Assembly (NCBI RefSeq): GCF_000758685.1
Contig: NZ_CP009286.1
Location: 3,192,501 to 3,256,500 of the forward strand
From: Paenibacillus stellifer
GTDB taxonomy: Bacteria; Bacillota; Bacilli; Paenibacillales; Paenibacillaceae
Length of the DNA stretch: 64,000 nt
Direction of reading: 5' to 3'
Under the pieces are notes generated by a model. The model saw nothing but the letters and a program-made list of their open reading frames with translations, ran no database searches and was not told the origin of the DNA. Shown piece by piece: positions 8,402 through 18,158 of the stretch. The translations under genes were made by a program, and so were the position numbers. The stretch's first letter is position 1, and each line of letters opens with the position of its first letter.

Positions 8402-9902
8402 CCTTAATCCCCCATGCGCTCTTGAACGCTTTAAGCGCATTATCGATTTCCTCCAGCCGAAGAAGCGGGCGTTCGCTTACCATCAGCTCGATGTCCAGCA
8501 TGCTGCCTCTTCTTACCGGCTTGATTTGCAGCTCGATTCCGATATCGCTGCCGTCCAGCGCAGCGCTTAATTGCACGAGTGATCCAAGCTTGTGTATCCA
8601 ATCCTCGTCGGATGCGAGAAGAATGTCCTTATGCTCGGCGGACAGCTTCTGCTTCCGGCTTTTTGTGCTGAAGGAAGCAATCAAGGCGCAGAGAACAAGC
8701 TGACGGTGCGTCAATCCGCGGATGGGCGAATTCATAAGCCAATACTGGGTGTGGCGTTTGGATTGATAATAGTTGATGTTGGCCCCAAGCCGGTGCAGCA
8801 TGACGGACACGTAAATCAGCATCTCCTGCTCTTCTGTATGCTCGTCCTCTTTTAGCGCAGCGAACAGAGCCCCAGCCAGCTTGTAGACAGGATACAGAAA
8901 GAAGCTCGACGCTTCCCGGTTAAGGAGCTGAATGGTGCGGAGACTATACTCCAGGGCGCTTGGGCGGACCGGGTGCTCCGGCTCCAGCAAATCATGCAGC
9001 ATTCCTTCGCGCAAGCCCTCGCCGCTGATGACTGCCCCGCCCGCATCGATATACTGGTATACAGTATGAAAGATGATCAGACCCGACACGATAATATCGG
9101 CACGGCTCTTGGATAAGCCATCCACATTTTTGCGCTTGTCGTATGGCATTGCCGGGAGCGTCTCCATGAACTTCTTCACGGTTTCGGTAGACAAGGTGTA
9201 GCCATGCGAATTGGGCAGCGAGTAATTCCGCCGCTTCTGGTCAATTTTGCCCAAGGTGCGGATCGTTCCGCCCAGACCATACAGCAGAAGTCCCTTGCCC
9301 TCCTTCAACCATTCGCATTCCTCCAGCCGTTCCCGCACATAGCTCTCCAGCTTCCGGACCTGCTCTCCGCTCCAGTTGCCGTTCTGCCCGAACATGACAT
9401 TGGTGTTGACGGCTCCGAAGGGAAAAGAGATGCTGTAGGCGTGTCTTCTGTTCCGGAACAATGTAATTTCCGTACTCCCGCCGCCGATGTCGATGACAAA
9501 ACCGTCCTGTGCGTCAAAGGCGTTGATCACGCCAAGAAAGCCGAAGTAAGCCTCCTGATGACCGCTTACAATCTCAATGGGCAGCGAAGCCTGCTCCGAC
9601 AAGTATTTCACGATCTCTTCCGAATTGACCGCATTGCGGATCGCCGCAGTCGCTCCGACGCGGATGCGCTCTGCGCCATACATCCGGCACACGCTCTTGA
9701 ACTGCAGCAGCACCGGTACTATCGATTGAAGCTCTTCGTGTTCAAGATGCCCGTCCTTCGTAATTTTTTCACTTAATCGCGCCGAATTTTTGCATTCCTT
9801 GATAATCCGGAACCCGCCTTCCGGCGTTGTTTCATAGATGACCAGCCTGATCGAGTTGGAGCCGATGTCGATGATCCCCACCCGGCTTAAGTAGTTATCC
9901 AT
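8373..9902 (-). CDS. ppx: Exopolyphosphatase, Ppx/GppA family
   Basis: A 509-residue Ppx/GppA phosphatase of the actin-like ATPase fold that degrades polyphosphate or pppGpp. The N-terminal domain shows the phosphate-1 motif GIIDIGSNSIRLVIYE and phosphate-2 motif VIDIGGGSTE near residue 140. The C-terminal portion (from about 310) is an HD-like helical region (VMLHRLGANINYY), as in long Ppx proteins. The ATG at 9902 follows an AGGGG site. The gene converges on ppk with a 29 nt overlap of coding ends, so the two transcripts are complementary at their 3' ends. Confidence 0.93.
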   Translation of the reverse strand: MDNYLSRVGIIDIGSNSIRLVIYETTPEGGFRIIKECKNSARLSEKITKDGHLEHEELQSIVPVLLQFKSVCRMYGAERIRVGATAAIRNAVNSEEIVKYLSEQASLPIEIVSGHQEAYFGFLGVINAFDAQDGFVIDIGGGSTEITLFRNRRHAYSISFPFGAVNTNVMFGQNGNWSGEQVRKLESYVRERLEECEWLKEGKGLLLYGLGGTIRTLGKIDQKRRNYSLPNSHGYTLSTETVKKFMETLPAMPYDKRKNVDGLSKSRADIIVSGLIIFHTVYQYIDAGGAVISGEGLREGMLHDLLEPEHPVRPSALEYSLRTIQLLNREASSFFLYPVYKLAGALFAALKEDEHTEEQEMLIYVSVMLHRLGANINYYQSKRHTQYWLMNSPIRGLTHRQLVLCALIASFSTKSRKQKLSAEHKDILLASDEDWIHKLGSLVQLSAALDGSDIGIELQIKPVRRGSMLDIELMVSERPLLRLEEIDNALKAFKSAWGIKVTLIYTSIH

Positions 9903-10134
9903 ATTTTGTCCCCTTTTTATGTCGCTGAGCCTTATTATACAACCGTTTGCAGCATATTTACATTTTAAACGGCCTTCATTTTTCTAAACGCTGATCTTTC
10001 GTTCAAGCAAAGTTATTGCAGCGGGGATGACGAAACGACCTCCGGATAGCGGCTGGTTCGCTTTGTGTCCGATTGAAAAACGATCCGTTCGCTTAGCGTC
10101 CAACTAAACGATTCAGTTGATCCGGGTAATAAAC

Positions 10135-10175
10135 AAGCTGCCCCAGCAGCCATCACATGGCATTTGGGACAGCTT
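10135..10175 (-). terminator. Terminator of the amino-acid ABC transporter operon
   Basis: Arms AAGCTGTCCC and GGGGCAGCTT (one wobble) with a roughly 20 nt loop, followed on the minus strand by TTGTTTATT. It lies just past the ATPase stop at 10185. Confidence 0.65.
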
Positions 10176-10184
10176 CTGATATCG

Positions 10185-10907
10185 TTACAGCACCTTGCTG
10201 AGAAAATCTTTGGTTCGGGAGTGCTGCGGATTGCCGAACACTTCTGCCGGCGTGCCCTGCTCGACGATAACGCCGCCATCCATGAACAGAATCCGGTCCC
10301 CCACTTCCCGTGCGAAGCCCATCTCATGTGTGACAATGACCATCGTCATTCCTTGTAGAGCCAGCTTCTTCATAACCTCCAGCACCTCACCGACCATTTC
10401 GGGGTCAAGCGCGGAAGTCGGCTCGTCGAACAGCATGACATGGGGCTGCATCGCGAGCGCCCGGGCAATGGCGATCCGCTGCTTCTGGCCGCCGGAGAGC
10501 TGCGAAGGATAGGCATCCTTCTTGTCCTCAAGGCCAACCGTGCGCAGCAGTTCCATGGCAACCCGCTGAGCTTCCGCCGCTGGCTGCTTCTTCACCTTGA
10601 CCGGTGCGAGCGTAATGTTCTCCAGCACGGTTTTATGCGGAAACAGGTTAAACTGCTGGAAGACCATCCCCATCTTCTCGCGGGTCGCGTTGATGTCATG
10701 CTTACGGTCTGTAATCGAAGCGCCTTCGAATGTAACCTCGCCCCCGGTCGGCTGTTCCAGCAGATTCAGGCAGCGCAGGAAGGTGCTTTTTCCCGAGCCG
10801 CTCGGTCCGATGACAACTACGACTTCCCCTTTATGAATCGTCAGGTCGATGCCTTTCAGAATTTCCAGTCTTCCGAATGATTTCTGCAAATTATTAACGG
10901 TGATCAC
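10185..10907 (-). CDS. Amino-acid ABC transporter ATPase (GlnQ type)
   Basis: A 240-residue ATP-binding subunit of a polar amino-acid importer. Walker [10 protein letters not shown] (about 33-41), Q-loop FQQFNLFPH, signature LSGGQKQR, Walker [14 protein letters not shown] and the switch histidine VTHEMGF are all intact. Its start overlaps the end of the permease gene by 14 nt. With the binding protein and permease upstream it forms a complete importer; substrate (glutamine, cystine or another polar amino acid) cannot be decided from sequence. Confidence 0.95.
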   Translation of the reverse strand: MITVNNLQKSFGRLEILKGIDLTIHKGEVVVVIGPSGSGKSTFLRCLNLLEQPTGGEVTFEGASITDRKHDINATREKMGMVFQQFNLFPHKTVLENITLAPVKVKKQPAAEAQRVAMELLRTVGLEDKKDAYPSQLSGGQKQRIAIARALAMQPHVMLFDEPTSALDPEMVGEVLEVMKKLALQGMTMVIVTHEMGFAREVGDRILFMDGGVIVEQGTPAEVFGNPQHSRTKDFLSKVL

Positions 10908-11607
10908 TGGCGCTCAATCTCCTTTCCAGTAGCCCAAGCAGCTTGGACAGCGCAAAGGTCAGCACGAAATACATTAAAGCGATGATCAGCAGCGGCGTCA
11001 GGCCGTCATAGGTAATGGACGTAATCGTACGCGCCTGGAGCAGCAGATCCGTAACACCGATCATGGCGACAATCGAGGATTCTTTGATAATGGTAATGAA
11101 TTCGTTGCCGATTGCCGGCAGCACACTCTTAAAGGCTTGAGGCAGCACGATATATCGCAAGGTCATTGCCTGTGTCATCCCGAGCGAGCGGGACGCTTCG
11201 GTCTGCCCCCGGTCAACGCCCTGAATACCGGCCCGGAATATTTCAGCCAGGTAAGCGGAGCTGTTGATGGTCAAGGTGATGGCGCCCGACTGGATCGGCG
11301 AGAATTCCAGCCCGATGGCCGGAAGGCCGTAGTGGATGAGAAAGAGCTGGACGAGCATCGGTGTGCCGCGCAGAAATTCAACCCAGGCCGTGGCGATCCA
11401 GCGGAGGACAGCCAGGCTGGACATCCGCATCAAGGCGACTACGACACCCAGTATGAAGCCGCACAGCACTCCGATGACCGCAAGCAGCAGTGTATATTGC
11501 AGACCCGTCAGGAACAGGTCGCGATAGTCGTAAGCCATATTGAAAAAAGTTGCCATATAGCTAGTAATAACCTCCTTGTCAGCAGGAATAAACAAGCGTG
11601 CAGCCAT
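10894..11607 (-). CDS. Amino-acid ABC transporter permease (HisM/GlnP type)
   Basis: A 237-residue inner-membrane permease with about five hydrophobic segments (first about residues 30-57) and the EAA-type coupling loop ([21 protein letters not shown]). [13 protein letters not shown] is the typical HEQRo/PAAT motif. The start is uncertain. The ATG at 11607 has AGGAGGG about 10 nt upstream; an in-frame ATG at 11556 has AAGGAGG 14 nt upstream and would give a more typical length. The first ATG and its binding site lie in the loop of an 11 bp inverted repeat (11592-11650), which could tune permease output relative to the binding protein. Confidence 0.92.
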   Translation of the reverse strand: MAARLFIPADKEVITSYMATFFNMAYDYRDLFLTGLQYTLLLAVIGVLCGFILGVVVALMRMSSLAVLRWIATAWVEFLRGTPMLVQLFLIHYGLPAIGLEFSPIQSGAITLTINSSAYLAEIFRAGIQGVDRGQTEASRSLGMTQAMTLRYIVLPQAFKSVLPAIGNEFITIIKESSIVAMIGVTDLLLQARTITSITYDGLTPLLIIALMYFVLTFALSKLLGLLERRLSASDHR

Positions 11608-11650
11608 TCAGTCTTAGCCCTCCTGAGGTAAGAGACGGGTGCACGCTTGT
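11592..11650 (-). repeat. Inverted repeat around the permease translation start
   Basis: ACAAGCGTGCA (11592-11602) and its exact complement TGCACGCTTGT (11640-11650) enclose 37 nt containing an AGGAGGG site and the first permease ATG. It has no U-tract. It sits just after the binding-protein gene, where ABC operons often carry a stabilising hairpin. Confidence 0.7.
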
Positions 11651-11674
11651 CCTTTCATTATGGAAACCCCGTAA

Positions 11675-12496
11675 TTATTTCGATTCGGCGAGTTCGGCAG
11701 CTTTCGTGACATATTCGTCGATTTTACCGGAGGATTTCAGTTCGGCCAGCTTGTCATTGATCTGCTTCAGCAGGTCGTCATTGCCCTTCTTAACGCCGAT
11801 TACATATCCGTCATCCTCTACTTCAGGCTTGGCATCCGTAATAGCCAGTCCCTTGACGTTCTGCACGAAGGACTTGGCAACCGGGCCTTCCATGATGGAA
11901 GCATCCACACGGTTGGACTGCAGCTGAAGCACGATATCCGAAATTTTGGCTAAAGATGTCAGCTTCGCGCCTTCAATCCCCTTGGCGATATCTTCCTGGA
12001 TCGATCCAGTCTGAATGCCGATCTTGGCGCCTTTCAGTGAATCCATCGTGCTGAATTTGTCCTTGTCGGCTTCACGCACAACTACAGCCTGCTCAGCTTT
12101 GTAGTAAATATCGGACAGACCGACGGCTTTGGCTCTTTCCGGTGTCGGGCTGAGACCCGAGATGACCATATCCACCCGTCCGCTGGACAGCTCATTCAGC
12201 AGCGAATCGAAAGGCAGGTCCTTGATCACCAGCTCAGCACCTATGCTGGAAGCGATATCCTTGGCGATGTCGATGTCGAAGCCTACAATGGTATCTTTGC
12301 CATCAATAACCTTGTGAAATTCATACGGCGGAAAATCCGCGCTCGTTCCGAGCGTCAGCGTCTTCGTCTGTGTGCTGCCTGCGTTGTTACCCGAAGCCGC
12401 ATTCTCATTCGATGTATTTTTGCTGTTCTGACCGCAGCCGGAAATAAGGCTTGCTGCAAGCAGCATCCCCATGGATATTTTTACCCATTTGTTCAT
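11675..12496 (-). CDS. Amino-acid ABC transporter substrate-binding lipoprotein
   Basis: A 273-residue lipoprotein: signal peptide with lipobox LISGC (Cys about 21), an Asn/Ser-rich spacer, then a family 3 solute-binding fold (TLGTSADFPPYEFHKVIDGK, then VGFDIDIAKDIASSIGAELV). It is anchored outside the membrane and delivers polar amino acids to the permease and ATPase encoded downstream. GGGGAGA lies about 10 nt before the ATG. A promoter-like TTTGCA-18-TATAAT lies at 12591-12620. Confidence 0.95.
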   Translation of the reverse strand: MNKWVKISMGMLLAASLISGCGQNSKNTSNENAASGNNAGSTQTKTLTLGTSADFPPYEFHKVIDGKDTIVGFDIDIAKDIASSIGAELVIKDLPFDSLLNELSSGRVDMVISGLSPTPERAKAVGLSDIYYKAEQAVVVREADKDKFSTMDSLKGAKIGIQTGSIQEDIAKGIEGAKLTSLAKISDIVLQLQSNRVDASIMEGPVAKSFVQNVKGLAITDAKPEVEDDGYVIGVKKGNDDLLKQINDKLAELKSSGKIDEYVTKAAELAESK

Positions 12497-12590
12497 CTAG
12501 TTGTGTCTCCCCTGTTCTCTTGTCGGGCGATTATTTGGCCCTTGTCTATTTGTTGTGTTAAATTGATGTTACTTCGTCCCGGACCGATTT

Positions 12591-12620
12591 ATTATAATTC
12601 ATGTCGCATGATTATGCAAA
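12591..12620 (-). promoter_or_regulatory. Candidate sigma-A promoter for the amino-acid ABC operon
   Basis: On the minus strand, TTTGCA, an 18 nt spacer and a perfect TATAAT lie about 100 nt before the binding-protein ATG. No operator or riboswitch was recognised in the leader. Confidence 0.6.
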
Positions 12621-12740
12621 GTTTTTTTCCTCCATTCTTGGCACACTATACGAAAAGAACGGGTTTCATAGCAACGATTTCGGGTATTTAGCTACGTAAC
12701 CTTATAGCGTTCACGAACAACATTGATTGGAGGGTCTGAT

Positions 12741-14483
12741 ATGCAGCTGGAAGCATTGTATCATGTGCCGCGGGATAAATGGGCCTATGCTTACGACAGA
12801 GAAACCGTACATCTGCGGATTCGCGCCAAACGCGGTGACGCCGCTGCAATAACCGTTGTATCCGGCGATAAATACGATTGGGACGGTACTTGTGCCGAAG
12901 CTCAAATGGAAGTCGCGGCAGCGGATGACCTGTTTGATTATTGGGAAGCACATGTGAAGCCGAGATTCAGACGCCTGACTTATTATTTCCGGATTGAATC
13001 CGGGGATGAGACTTTTTTTGTATGTGAAAAAGGCATTCTGCCGGAAGAGCCGCTTCCGCCCCGCGGCAACTTCGAATATCCGTTCATCCATCCGGTTGAT
13101 CTGTTTGAGGTGCCTGCATGGGCCAAAGACGCCGTCTTCTACCAGATTATGCCGGAGCGGTTCGCGAACGGTGATCCCGGCAATGATCCGGAAGGAACGA
13201 AGCCTTGGGGCGGCAAGCCTGAAAGGGAGAATTTCTTCGGAGGTGATATCCAGGGAGTTATCGATCATTTGGATTACTTGAGTGATCTCGGGATCAACGC
13301 GATCTACTTCACTCCCTTGTTCCTGTCTCCCTCCAATCACAAGTATGATATTGTCGATTACAAACAGGTCGATCCTCATTTTGGAGATAACAAACTTCTT
13401 AAAGAACTGGTTGAACGATGTCATAACAGAGGGATACGCGTGCTGCTGGACGCAGTGTTTAACCACTGCAGCCGGGAATTCCCCGCGTTTCTGGATGTGC
13501 TGGAGAACGGAGCGGATTCAAGGTATGCCGGCTGGTTTCATATCAAGTCCTTTCCGCTTGAGGTTGTGGACGGGATTCCGACATACGATACCTTCGGTTT
13601 CTACCCCGATATGCCCAAATTCAACACGGCGAATCCGGAGGTTAAAGCATTTCTGCTGGACGTGGCCGAATACTGGATCAAGGAAATCAAGCTGGACGGC
13701 TGGCGGCTCGATGTCTCGGATGAAATCGACCATTCGTTCTGGCGGGATTTCCGCAAAGTCGTGAAGCGGGCGAATCCGGAGGCTTACATTGTCGGCGAAG
13801 TGTGGAGTGACTCCCTGTCCTGGCTGCTTGGCGACCAGTTCGATTCCGTTATGAACTATCCGTTGTCGGATACGGTCTTAGAGTTCTTTGGAGGCAAAAT
13901 GGACAGCGGCACGTTCAGCAACAGGCTTGGCTCTCTCCTCATGCGCTATCCGCAGCAGACCAACGAAGCGATCTTCAATCTGCTGTGCAGCCATGATACG
14001 CCCCGCCTGCTGAACTGCCTGGGGGAAGACAAGCGGCGGATGAAGCTCGCAGTCGTATTCCTGTTCACCTTCATCGGCACCCCTTGTATTTTCTATGGCG
14101 ACGAGATCGGGCTGACGGGCGAAGGCGATCCCGACTGCCGGAAGTGCATGGAATGGGACCCGGCTAAACAGGATCATGAGCTTCACGATTTCTACCGGAC
14201 CCTGATCGGACTGCGAAAGAATCACGTAACGCTCCGCAGCGGCCGTTACCGGATGCTGAAGGCTTGCCGGGACGAGTCCTGCTTGGTGTATGAGCGGGAA
14301 GACAGCAAGCAGCAATTTACAATCTGGATGAATAATTCCGCAGAGCCGCGTACTCTAACTCTTCCGTTTGAGACAGATGACTGGAGGGACGCGTTATCCG
14401 GAAACCGTGTAAAGACGGATGGCGGCAGGATTAGCCTCACGCTGGAGCCGTTCGGCTTCCGGATATTGCAGCGCGAGCTGTAG
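12741..14483 (+). CDS. Neopullulanase / maltogenic amylase type GH13 enzyme
   Basis: A 580-residue cytoplasmic alpha-glucan hydrolase of the GH13 subfamily 20 type (cyclomaltodextrinase, neopullulanase, maltogenic amylase). The N-terminal 120 residues look like the CBM34 dimerisation domain; the catalytic barrel begins near DAVFYQIMPERFANGD. Catalytic residues are visible: nucleophile D324 (GWRLDVSDE), acid E353 (VGEVWSD), stabiliser D419 (LCSHDTPR). The MPKFNTANPEV motif also fits this subfamily. ATG at 12741 has GGAGG 7 nt upstream; there is no signal peptide. It converges on glgA, suggesting a role in maltodextrin or glycogen breakdown. Confidence 0.94.
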   Translation: MQLEALYHVPRDKWAYAYDRETVHLRIRAKRGDAAAITVVSGDKYDWDGTCAEAQMEVAAADDLFDYWEAHVKPRFRRLTYYFRIESGDETFFVCEKGILPEEPLPPRGNFEYPFIHPVDLFEVPAWAKDAVFYQIMPERFANGDPGNDPEGTKPWGGKPERENFFGGDIQGVIDHLDYLSDLGINAIYFTPLFLSPSNHKYDIVDYKQVDPHFGDNKLLKELVERCHNRGIRVLLDAVFNHCSREFPAFLDVLENGADSRYAGWFHIKSFPLEVVDGIPTYDTFGFYPDMPKFNTANPEVKAFLLDVAEYWIKEIKLDGWRLDVSDEIDHSFWRDFRKVVKRANPEAYIVGEVWSDSLSWLLGDQFDSVMNYPLSDTVLEFFGGKMDSGTFSNRLGSLLMRYPQQTNEAIFNLLCSHDTPRLLNCLGEDKRRMKLAVVFLFTFIGTPCIFYGDEIGLTGEGDPDCRKCMEWDPAKQDHELHDFYRTLIGLRKNHVTLRSGRYRMLKACRDESCLVYEREDSKQQFTIWMNNSAEPRTLTLPFETDDWRDALSGNRVKTDGGRISLTLEPFGFRILQREL

Positions 14484-14550
14484 ACCTGCGGCTGCTCTTG
14501 TTGGGAACGCAGGACAACCACCGTCTCTCAGGAGCCATTGCTCCGGCAAC

Positions 14551-14607
14551 AAAAAGGCGTGCTTTCCTCCCGAGTCCGTGTCTGGCCCGGCGGAAAGCAC
14601 GCCTTTG
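14551..14607. terminator. Bidirectional terminator between amylase and glgA
   Basis: A perfect 15 bp stem, AAAGGCGTGCTTTCC against GGAAAGCACGCCTTT, with T-runs on both strands. Confidence 0.9.
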
Positions 14608-14637
14608 TTAACTTTTTTCTAATTGGCAGAGATTAAA

Positions 14638-16107
14638 TCAGCCTTCTTCAATTGCGACACCCGGGTCGGCTTCGGAAATGGCCGGCTGGATTAAATCCCG
14701 GTAGATAGCGGTATACTGCTCCGCCGATACATCCCAGCTATAGTCGCCCGCGAAGGCGTTGCGGGTCACCCGCTTCCAATGCTCCGGCTGATGGTAGAGT
14801 GAGACGGCACGGCGCAGGGTGTGCATCATGTCATGTGCGTTGTAATCGCGGAACGTGAAGCCATTCCCTTCCCCGGTCGCTTCATTATAGGAATGTACGG
14901 TATCGTTCAATCCGCCCGTCTCGCGGACCACCGGAATGCTGCCGTACCGCAGCGCCAGCAGTTGGCTGATGCCGCATGGCTCGAACTTCGAGGGCATCAG
15001 AAACAGATCGCTGGCCGCATAAATTTTGCGGGATAGCTCATCGCTGAACTTAATCTGAGAGGAGAGCTTCGACGGATAGCGCCATGCTGCGTCGCGGAAC
15101 CAGGCTTCATACGCCTCGTCCCCGGTTCCCAGCAGCACGAACTGGATGTTGTCGTAATAGAGCATCTCGTCCAGAACCCGGGTTACCAAATCAAGGCCTT
15201 TGGAATCAACCAGCCGTGTCACCATGGCAACCATCGGAATATGCGGCGCTATCGGGAGTCCGAGCTCCTGCTGCAGGCCGATCTTGTTCTCAACCTTCTT
15301 GGCGAGATTCGTCCGGTATTTGGAGAAGATTTTGGAATCGGTAGCTGGGTTGTACGCCTTCGTGTCTATCCCGTTGACGATTCCGCTCAAATGATCAGCG
15401 CGTGAATTAAGCAGCCCATCGAGACCATATCCGAAATAAGGCGTCCGGATCTCCTGGGAGTAGGTCGGACTGACCGTTGTCACATAATCGCTGAATACGA
15501 TTCCGCCCTTCATGAAATTCACGTTGCCGTAATACTCTACGCCAAGGAAGTAGCTGCTGTCCAGCCCAAGCAGATCGCCCAGAACCTCGTATGGGAACAC
15601 ACCCTGATACAGGAGGTTATGTATGGTGAAGACGGTGCGCATCCCGCTGTAGAATGGCTGGCTGCGGTAATGACCATTCAGCAGCACGGGAACGACGGCG
15701 GCGTGCCAATCATGGCAGTGAATGATATCCGCCTGAAAGCCGATCTCCGGCAGGATCTCGAGCACCGCCCGGTTAAAGAAAGAGAACCGCTCGCCGTCAT
15801 CCATATAGCCGTAGATGCCGTCCCGGCCGAAATAGTATTCGTTATCGATGAAATAGAACGGGACGCCTTCATGCACAATACGCTCAATCCCGCAGTATTG
15901 GCTCCGCCAGCCTACAGGAACCTTGATAACTCCAACCGGCTCCATCCGGGAGCGGTACTGCTCGGGAATGCCCTTGTATTTGGGGAGCACCACCCTAACA
16001 TCCACTCCGGCTTCCTTCAGCGCTTTCGGCAGCGCTCCGATCACATCGGCCAGACCTCCCGTCTTGATGAACGGATGTCCTTCCGCAGCGGCAAATAGCA
16101 CTTTCAT
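14638..16107 (-). CDS. glgA: Glycogen synthase
   Basis: GlgA elongates alpha-1,4-glucan chains from ADP-glucose (GT5 family). The 489-residue protein opens with the ADP-glucose-binding KTGGLADVIGALPKAL (the KxGGL motif, residues 15-19), and its C-terminal half carries the retaining GT-B features LMPSKFEPCGISQLLALRYG and RETGGLNDTVHSYNEATGEG. ATG at 16107 has AGGAGG 7 nt upstream. It lies 26 nt after glgB in the same direction, and glgC is divergent beyond glgB. It is the last gene of its transcript, with a strong terminator below it. Confidence 0.97.
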   Translation of the reverse strand: MKVLFAAAEGHPFIKTGGLADVIGALPKALKEAGVDVRVVLPKYKGIPEQYRSRMEPVGVIKVPVGWRSQYCGIERIVHEGVPFYFIDNEYYFGRDGIYGYMDDGERFSFFNRAVLEILPEIGFQADIIHCHDWHAAVVPVLLNGHYRSQPFYSGMRTVFTIHNLLYQGVFPYEVLGDLLGLDSSYFLGVEYYGNVNFMKGGIVFSDYVTTVSPTYSQEIRTPYFGYGLDGLLNSRADHLSGIVNGIDTKAYNPATDSKIFSKYRTNLAKKVENKIGLQQELGLPIAPHIPMVAMVTRLVDSKGLDLVTRVLDEMLYYDNIQFVLLGTGDEAYEAWFRDAAWRYPSKLSSQIKFSDELSRKIYAASDLFLMPSKFEPCGISQLLALRYGSIPVVRETGGLNDTVHSYNEATGEGNGFTFRDYNAHDMMHTLRRAVSLYHQPEHWKRVTRNAFAGDYSWDVSAEQYTAIYRDLIQPAISEADPGVAIEEG

Positions 16108-16133
16108 GGCTTTTCCTCCTATGATTAGATGAT

Positions 16134-18158
16134 TTATCGTTTGGAACGCGCTGCACGGCCACCTGTGCTTCCAGCCGCTTCACCCGGAGTACCGGATGAC
16201 ATCTGCACAGCCGCCGGTTTATCCTCCGCTGTCCGCCGTCCGCGCTTTTTCAGAATAACCATGCTGAGAGGGTCCAGCGTCAGCGACAGACTGTTCTGTT
16301 GCCCATGCATCTCCTTCTTCTGCGTCTTCAGCGGCTCCAGAACGGCTCCGGCACCGCCGAACTCCTCCTTCCCGGAGTGAAAGACGATATCGTACGTTCC
16401 CGCCCTCGGTACGCCGATCCGGTAATCAGGCCGCTCCACCGGCTGGAAGTTGATCAGAATGATGAGCGTATCACCCGGTTTTTTGCCCTTGCGGATATAG
16501 GATATCACGCTCTGCCCTCTGTCGTCTGCCGTGATCCATTGGTATCCCTCGAAGCTGTGATCCAGCTCCCAGAGCGCTTTTTCAGCCAAATAAAAATGAT
16601 TCAGCGCAGCCGTATAGACCTGCATCTTCCGGTGGCTGTCGTATGACAGCAGCAGCCAGTCCAGCTCCTCCTGGTCCTTCCACTCGATGAACTGGCCGAA
16701 CTCGCCGCCCATGAACAGCAGCTTCTTGCCAGGGCTTGTTATCTGGTACCCGAGCAGCAGCCGGAGTCCGGCGAATTTCTGCTCATACGTGCCCGGCATT
16801 TTGCTGAGCAGCGATTTCTTGCCGTGAACAACCTCGTCATGAGACAGCGGAAGCGTGTAGTTCTCGGAGTATGCATACGTAATCGGGAAGGTGAGCAGGT
16901 TATGATGATGCGGCCGGTCGGAGAAATCCTTCTCGACATAAGCCAGCGTATCGTTCATCCAGCCCATGTTCCATTTATAGTTGAACCCAAGCCCGCCTTC
17001 GTACACAGGGGCTGTCACACCAGGCCAGGCGCTGGATTCTTCAGCCATCATCAGAGCGTTCGGATAGTGATGGAACACGGCAGTATTCAGCTTCTGGATA
17101 AAAGCAATGGCCTCCAGATTCTCCAATCCGCCATTGATGTTGCGCCGGTACTGCCCATCACCCTTCTCGAAATCAAGACGCAGCATGCTGGTTACGGCAT
17201 CCACCCGCATTCCGTCGATGTGATAGTACTCATACCAGAAAAGGGCGTTGGAGATCAGGAACGAGAGCACTTCCGGCTTGCCGAAGTCAAATGACAACGT
17301 GCCCCATCCCGGCTTCTCCGCCATCAAGGGGTCGCTGTATTCGAAGGTCGGGGTTCCGTCAAACAGGCGCAGACCGGGCGCATCTTTGGCAAAATGGGCA
17401 GGCACCCAGTCGAGAATAACGCCGATGTTCGCCTGGTGCAGCCGGTCGATCAGAAGCATAAGTCCTTGCGGCTCGCCGAAACGGCTGGTCGCTGCGTAAT
17501 AGCCTGTACCCTGATAACCCCACGACAGGTCATAGGGATGCTCAGCAAGCGGCATAAATTCCACATGGGTGTAACCCATCTCCCGGAGATAAGGAATCAG
17601 CAAATCCGCGATTTCGGTATAGGAATACAGCTCTCCGCCTTCCTTGCCGTGGATATTCTCCTTCTGCCTCCATGTCGCCAAATGCATTTCGTATATATTC
17701 AGGGGCTTGTCATAAAGGGCCTTGCTGCGGCGCCTCCAGGCAGCGTCACCCCATTTATAGCCGTCCAACTGCGTTACGACCGAAGCTGTAGCAGGGCGAA
17801 CCTCGGACATGAAACCGTAAGGATCGGCTTTTAGAAAGCTCGAGCCGTCCGGTCCCTTAATACGGTATTTGTAAAATGTTCCCGGCAAAACTCCGGCAAA
17901 AAAACGAGTCCATATTCCCGATTCGGGTATCTTATATAACGAGTCCTCTTCGCGGTTTCCGTCCCATCCATTCCGGTCGCAGGCCAGTCCTACATATGCC
18001 GCGTTGGGAGCCCAGACAGTGAATCTTACTCCGGCCTGGCCCTCCTCCACTGCGGGATGAGCACCCAGCATCCGGTAGCTGCGGTAGTTGGTGCCTTCAT
18101 GAAACAAGTAAATATCCTCGGGTGACGGCATGGTTACTCCTGCTTGTCGCTCAGCCAA
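16134..18158 (-). CDS. glgB: 1,4-alpha-glucan branching enzyme
   Basis: GlgB forms alpha-1,6 branches in glycogen. It has an N-terminal CBM48 (VRFTVWAPNAAYVGLACDRN), then the GH13 barrel with nucleophile Asp in GMRVDAVTSML, acid Glu in MMAEESSAWPG and the LSHDEVVHGK motif, then a beta-sandwich. A Gly/Ala/Arg-rich tail of about 35 residues extends past the normal end. Several starts are in frame: TTG at 18158 with GGTGG 7 nt upstream (chosen), ATG at 18131 with AGGAG 5 nt upstream, and an unsupported ATG at 18191. It is cotranscribed with glgA and divergent from glgC. Confidence 0.95.
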   Translation of the reverse strand: MAERQAGVTMPSPEDIYLFHEGTNYRSYRMLGAHPAVEEGQAGVRFTVWAPNAAYVGLACDRNGWDGNREEDSLYKIPESGIWTRFFAGVLPGTFYKYRIKGPDGSSFLKADPYGFMSEVRPATASVVTQLDGYKWGDAAWRRRSKALYDKPLNIYEMHLATWRQKENIHGKEGGELYSYTEIADLLIPYLREMGYTHVEFMPLAEHPYDLSWGYQGTGYYAATSRFGEPQGLMLLIDRLHQANIGVILDWVPAHFAKDAPGLRLFDGTPTFEYSDPLMAEKPGWGTLSFDFGKPEVLSFLISNALFWYEYYHIDGMRVDAVTSMLRLDFEKGDGQYRRNINGGLENLEAIAFIQKLNTAVFHHYPNALMMAEESSAWPGVTAPVYEGGLGFNYKWNMGWMNDTLAYVEKDFSDRPHHHNLLTFPITYAYSENYTLPLSHDEVVHGKKSLLSKMPGTYEQKFAGLRLLLGYQITSPGKKLLFMGGEFGQFIEWKDQEELDWLLLSYDSHRKMQVYTAALNHFYLAEKALWELDHSFEGYQWITADDRGQSVISYIRKGKKPGDTLIILINFQPVERPDYRIGVPRAGTYDIVFHSGKEEFGGAGAVLEPLKTQKKEMHGQQNSLSLTLDPLSMVILKKRGRRTAEDKPAAVQMSSGTPGEAAGSTGGRAARSKR

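Noticed and set aside
10013..10336. Minus-strand 107-codon frame beside the ABC ATPase
   Set aside because: It overlaps the ATPase gene in another frame and crosses its terminator, so it is a shadow.
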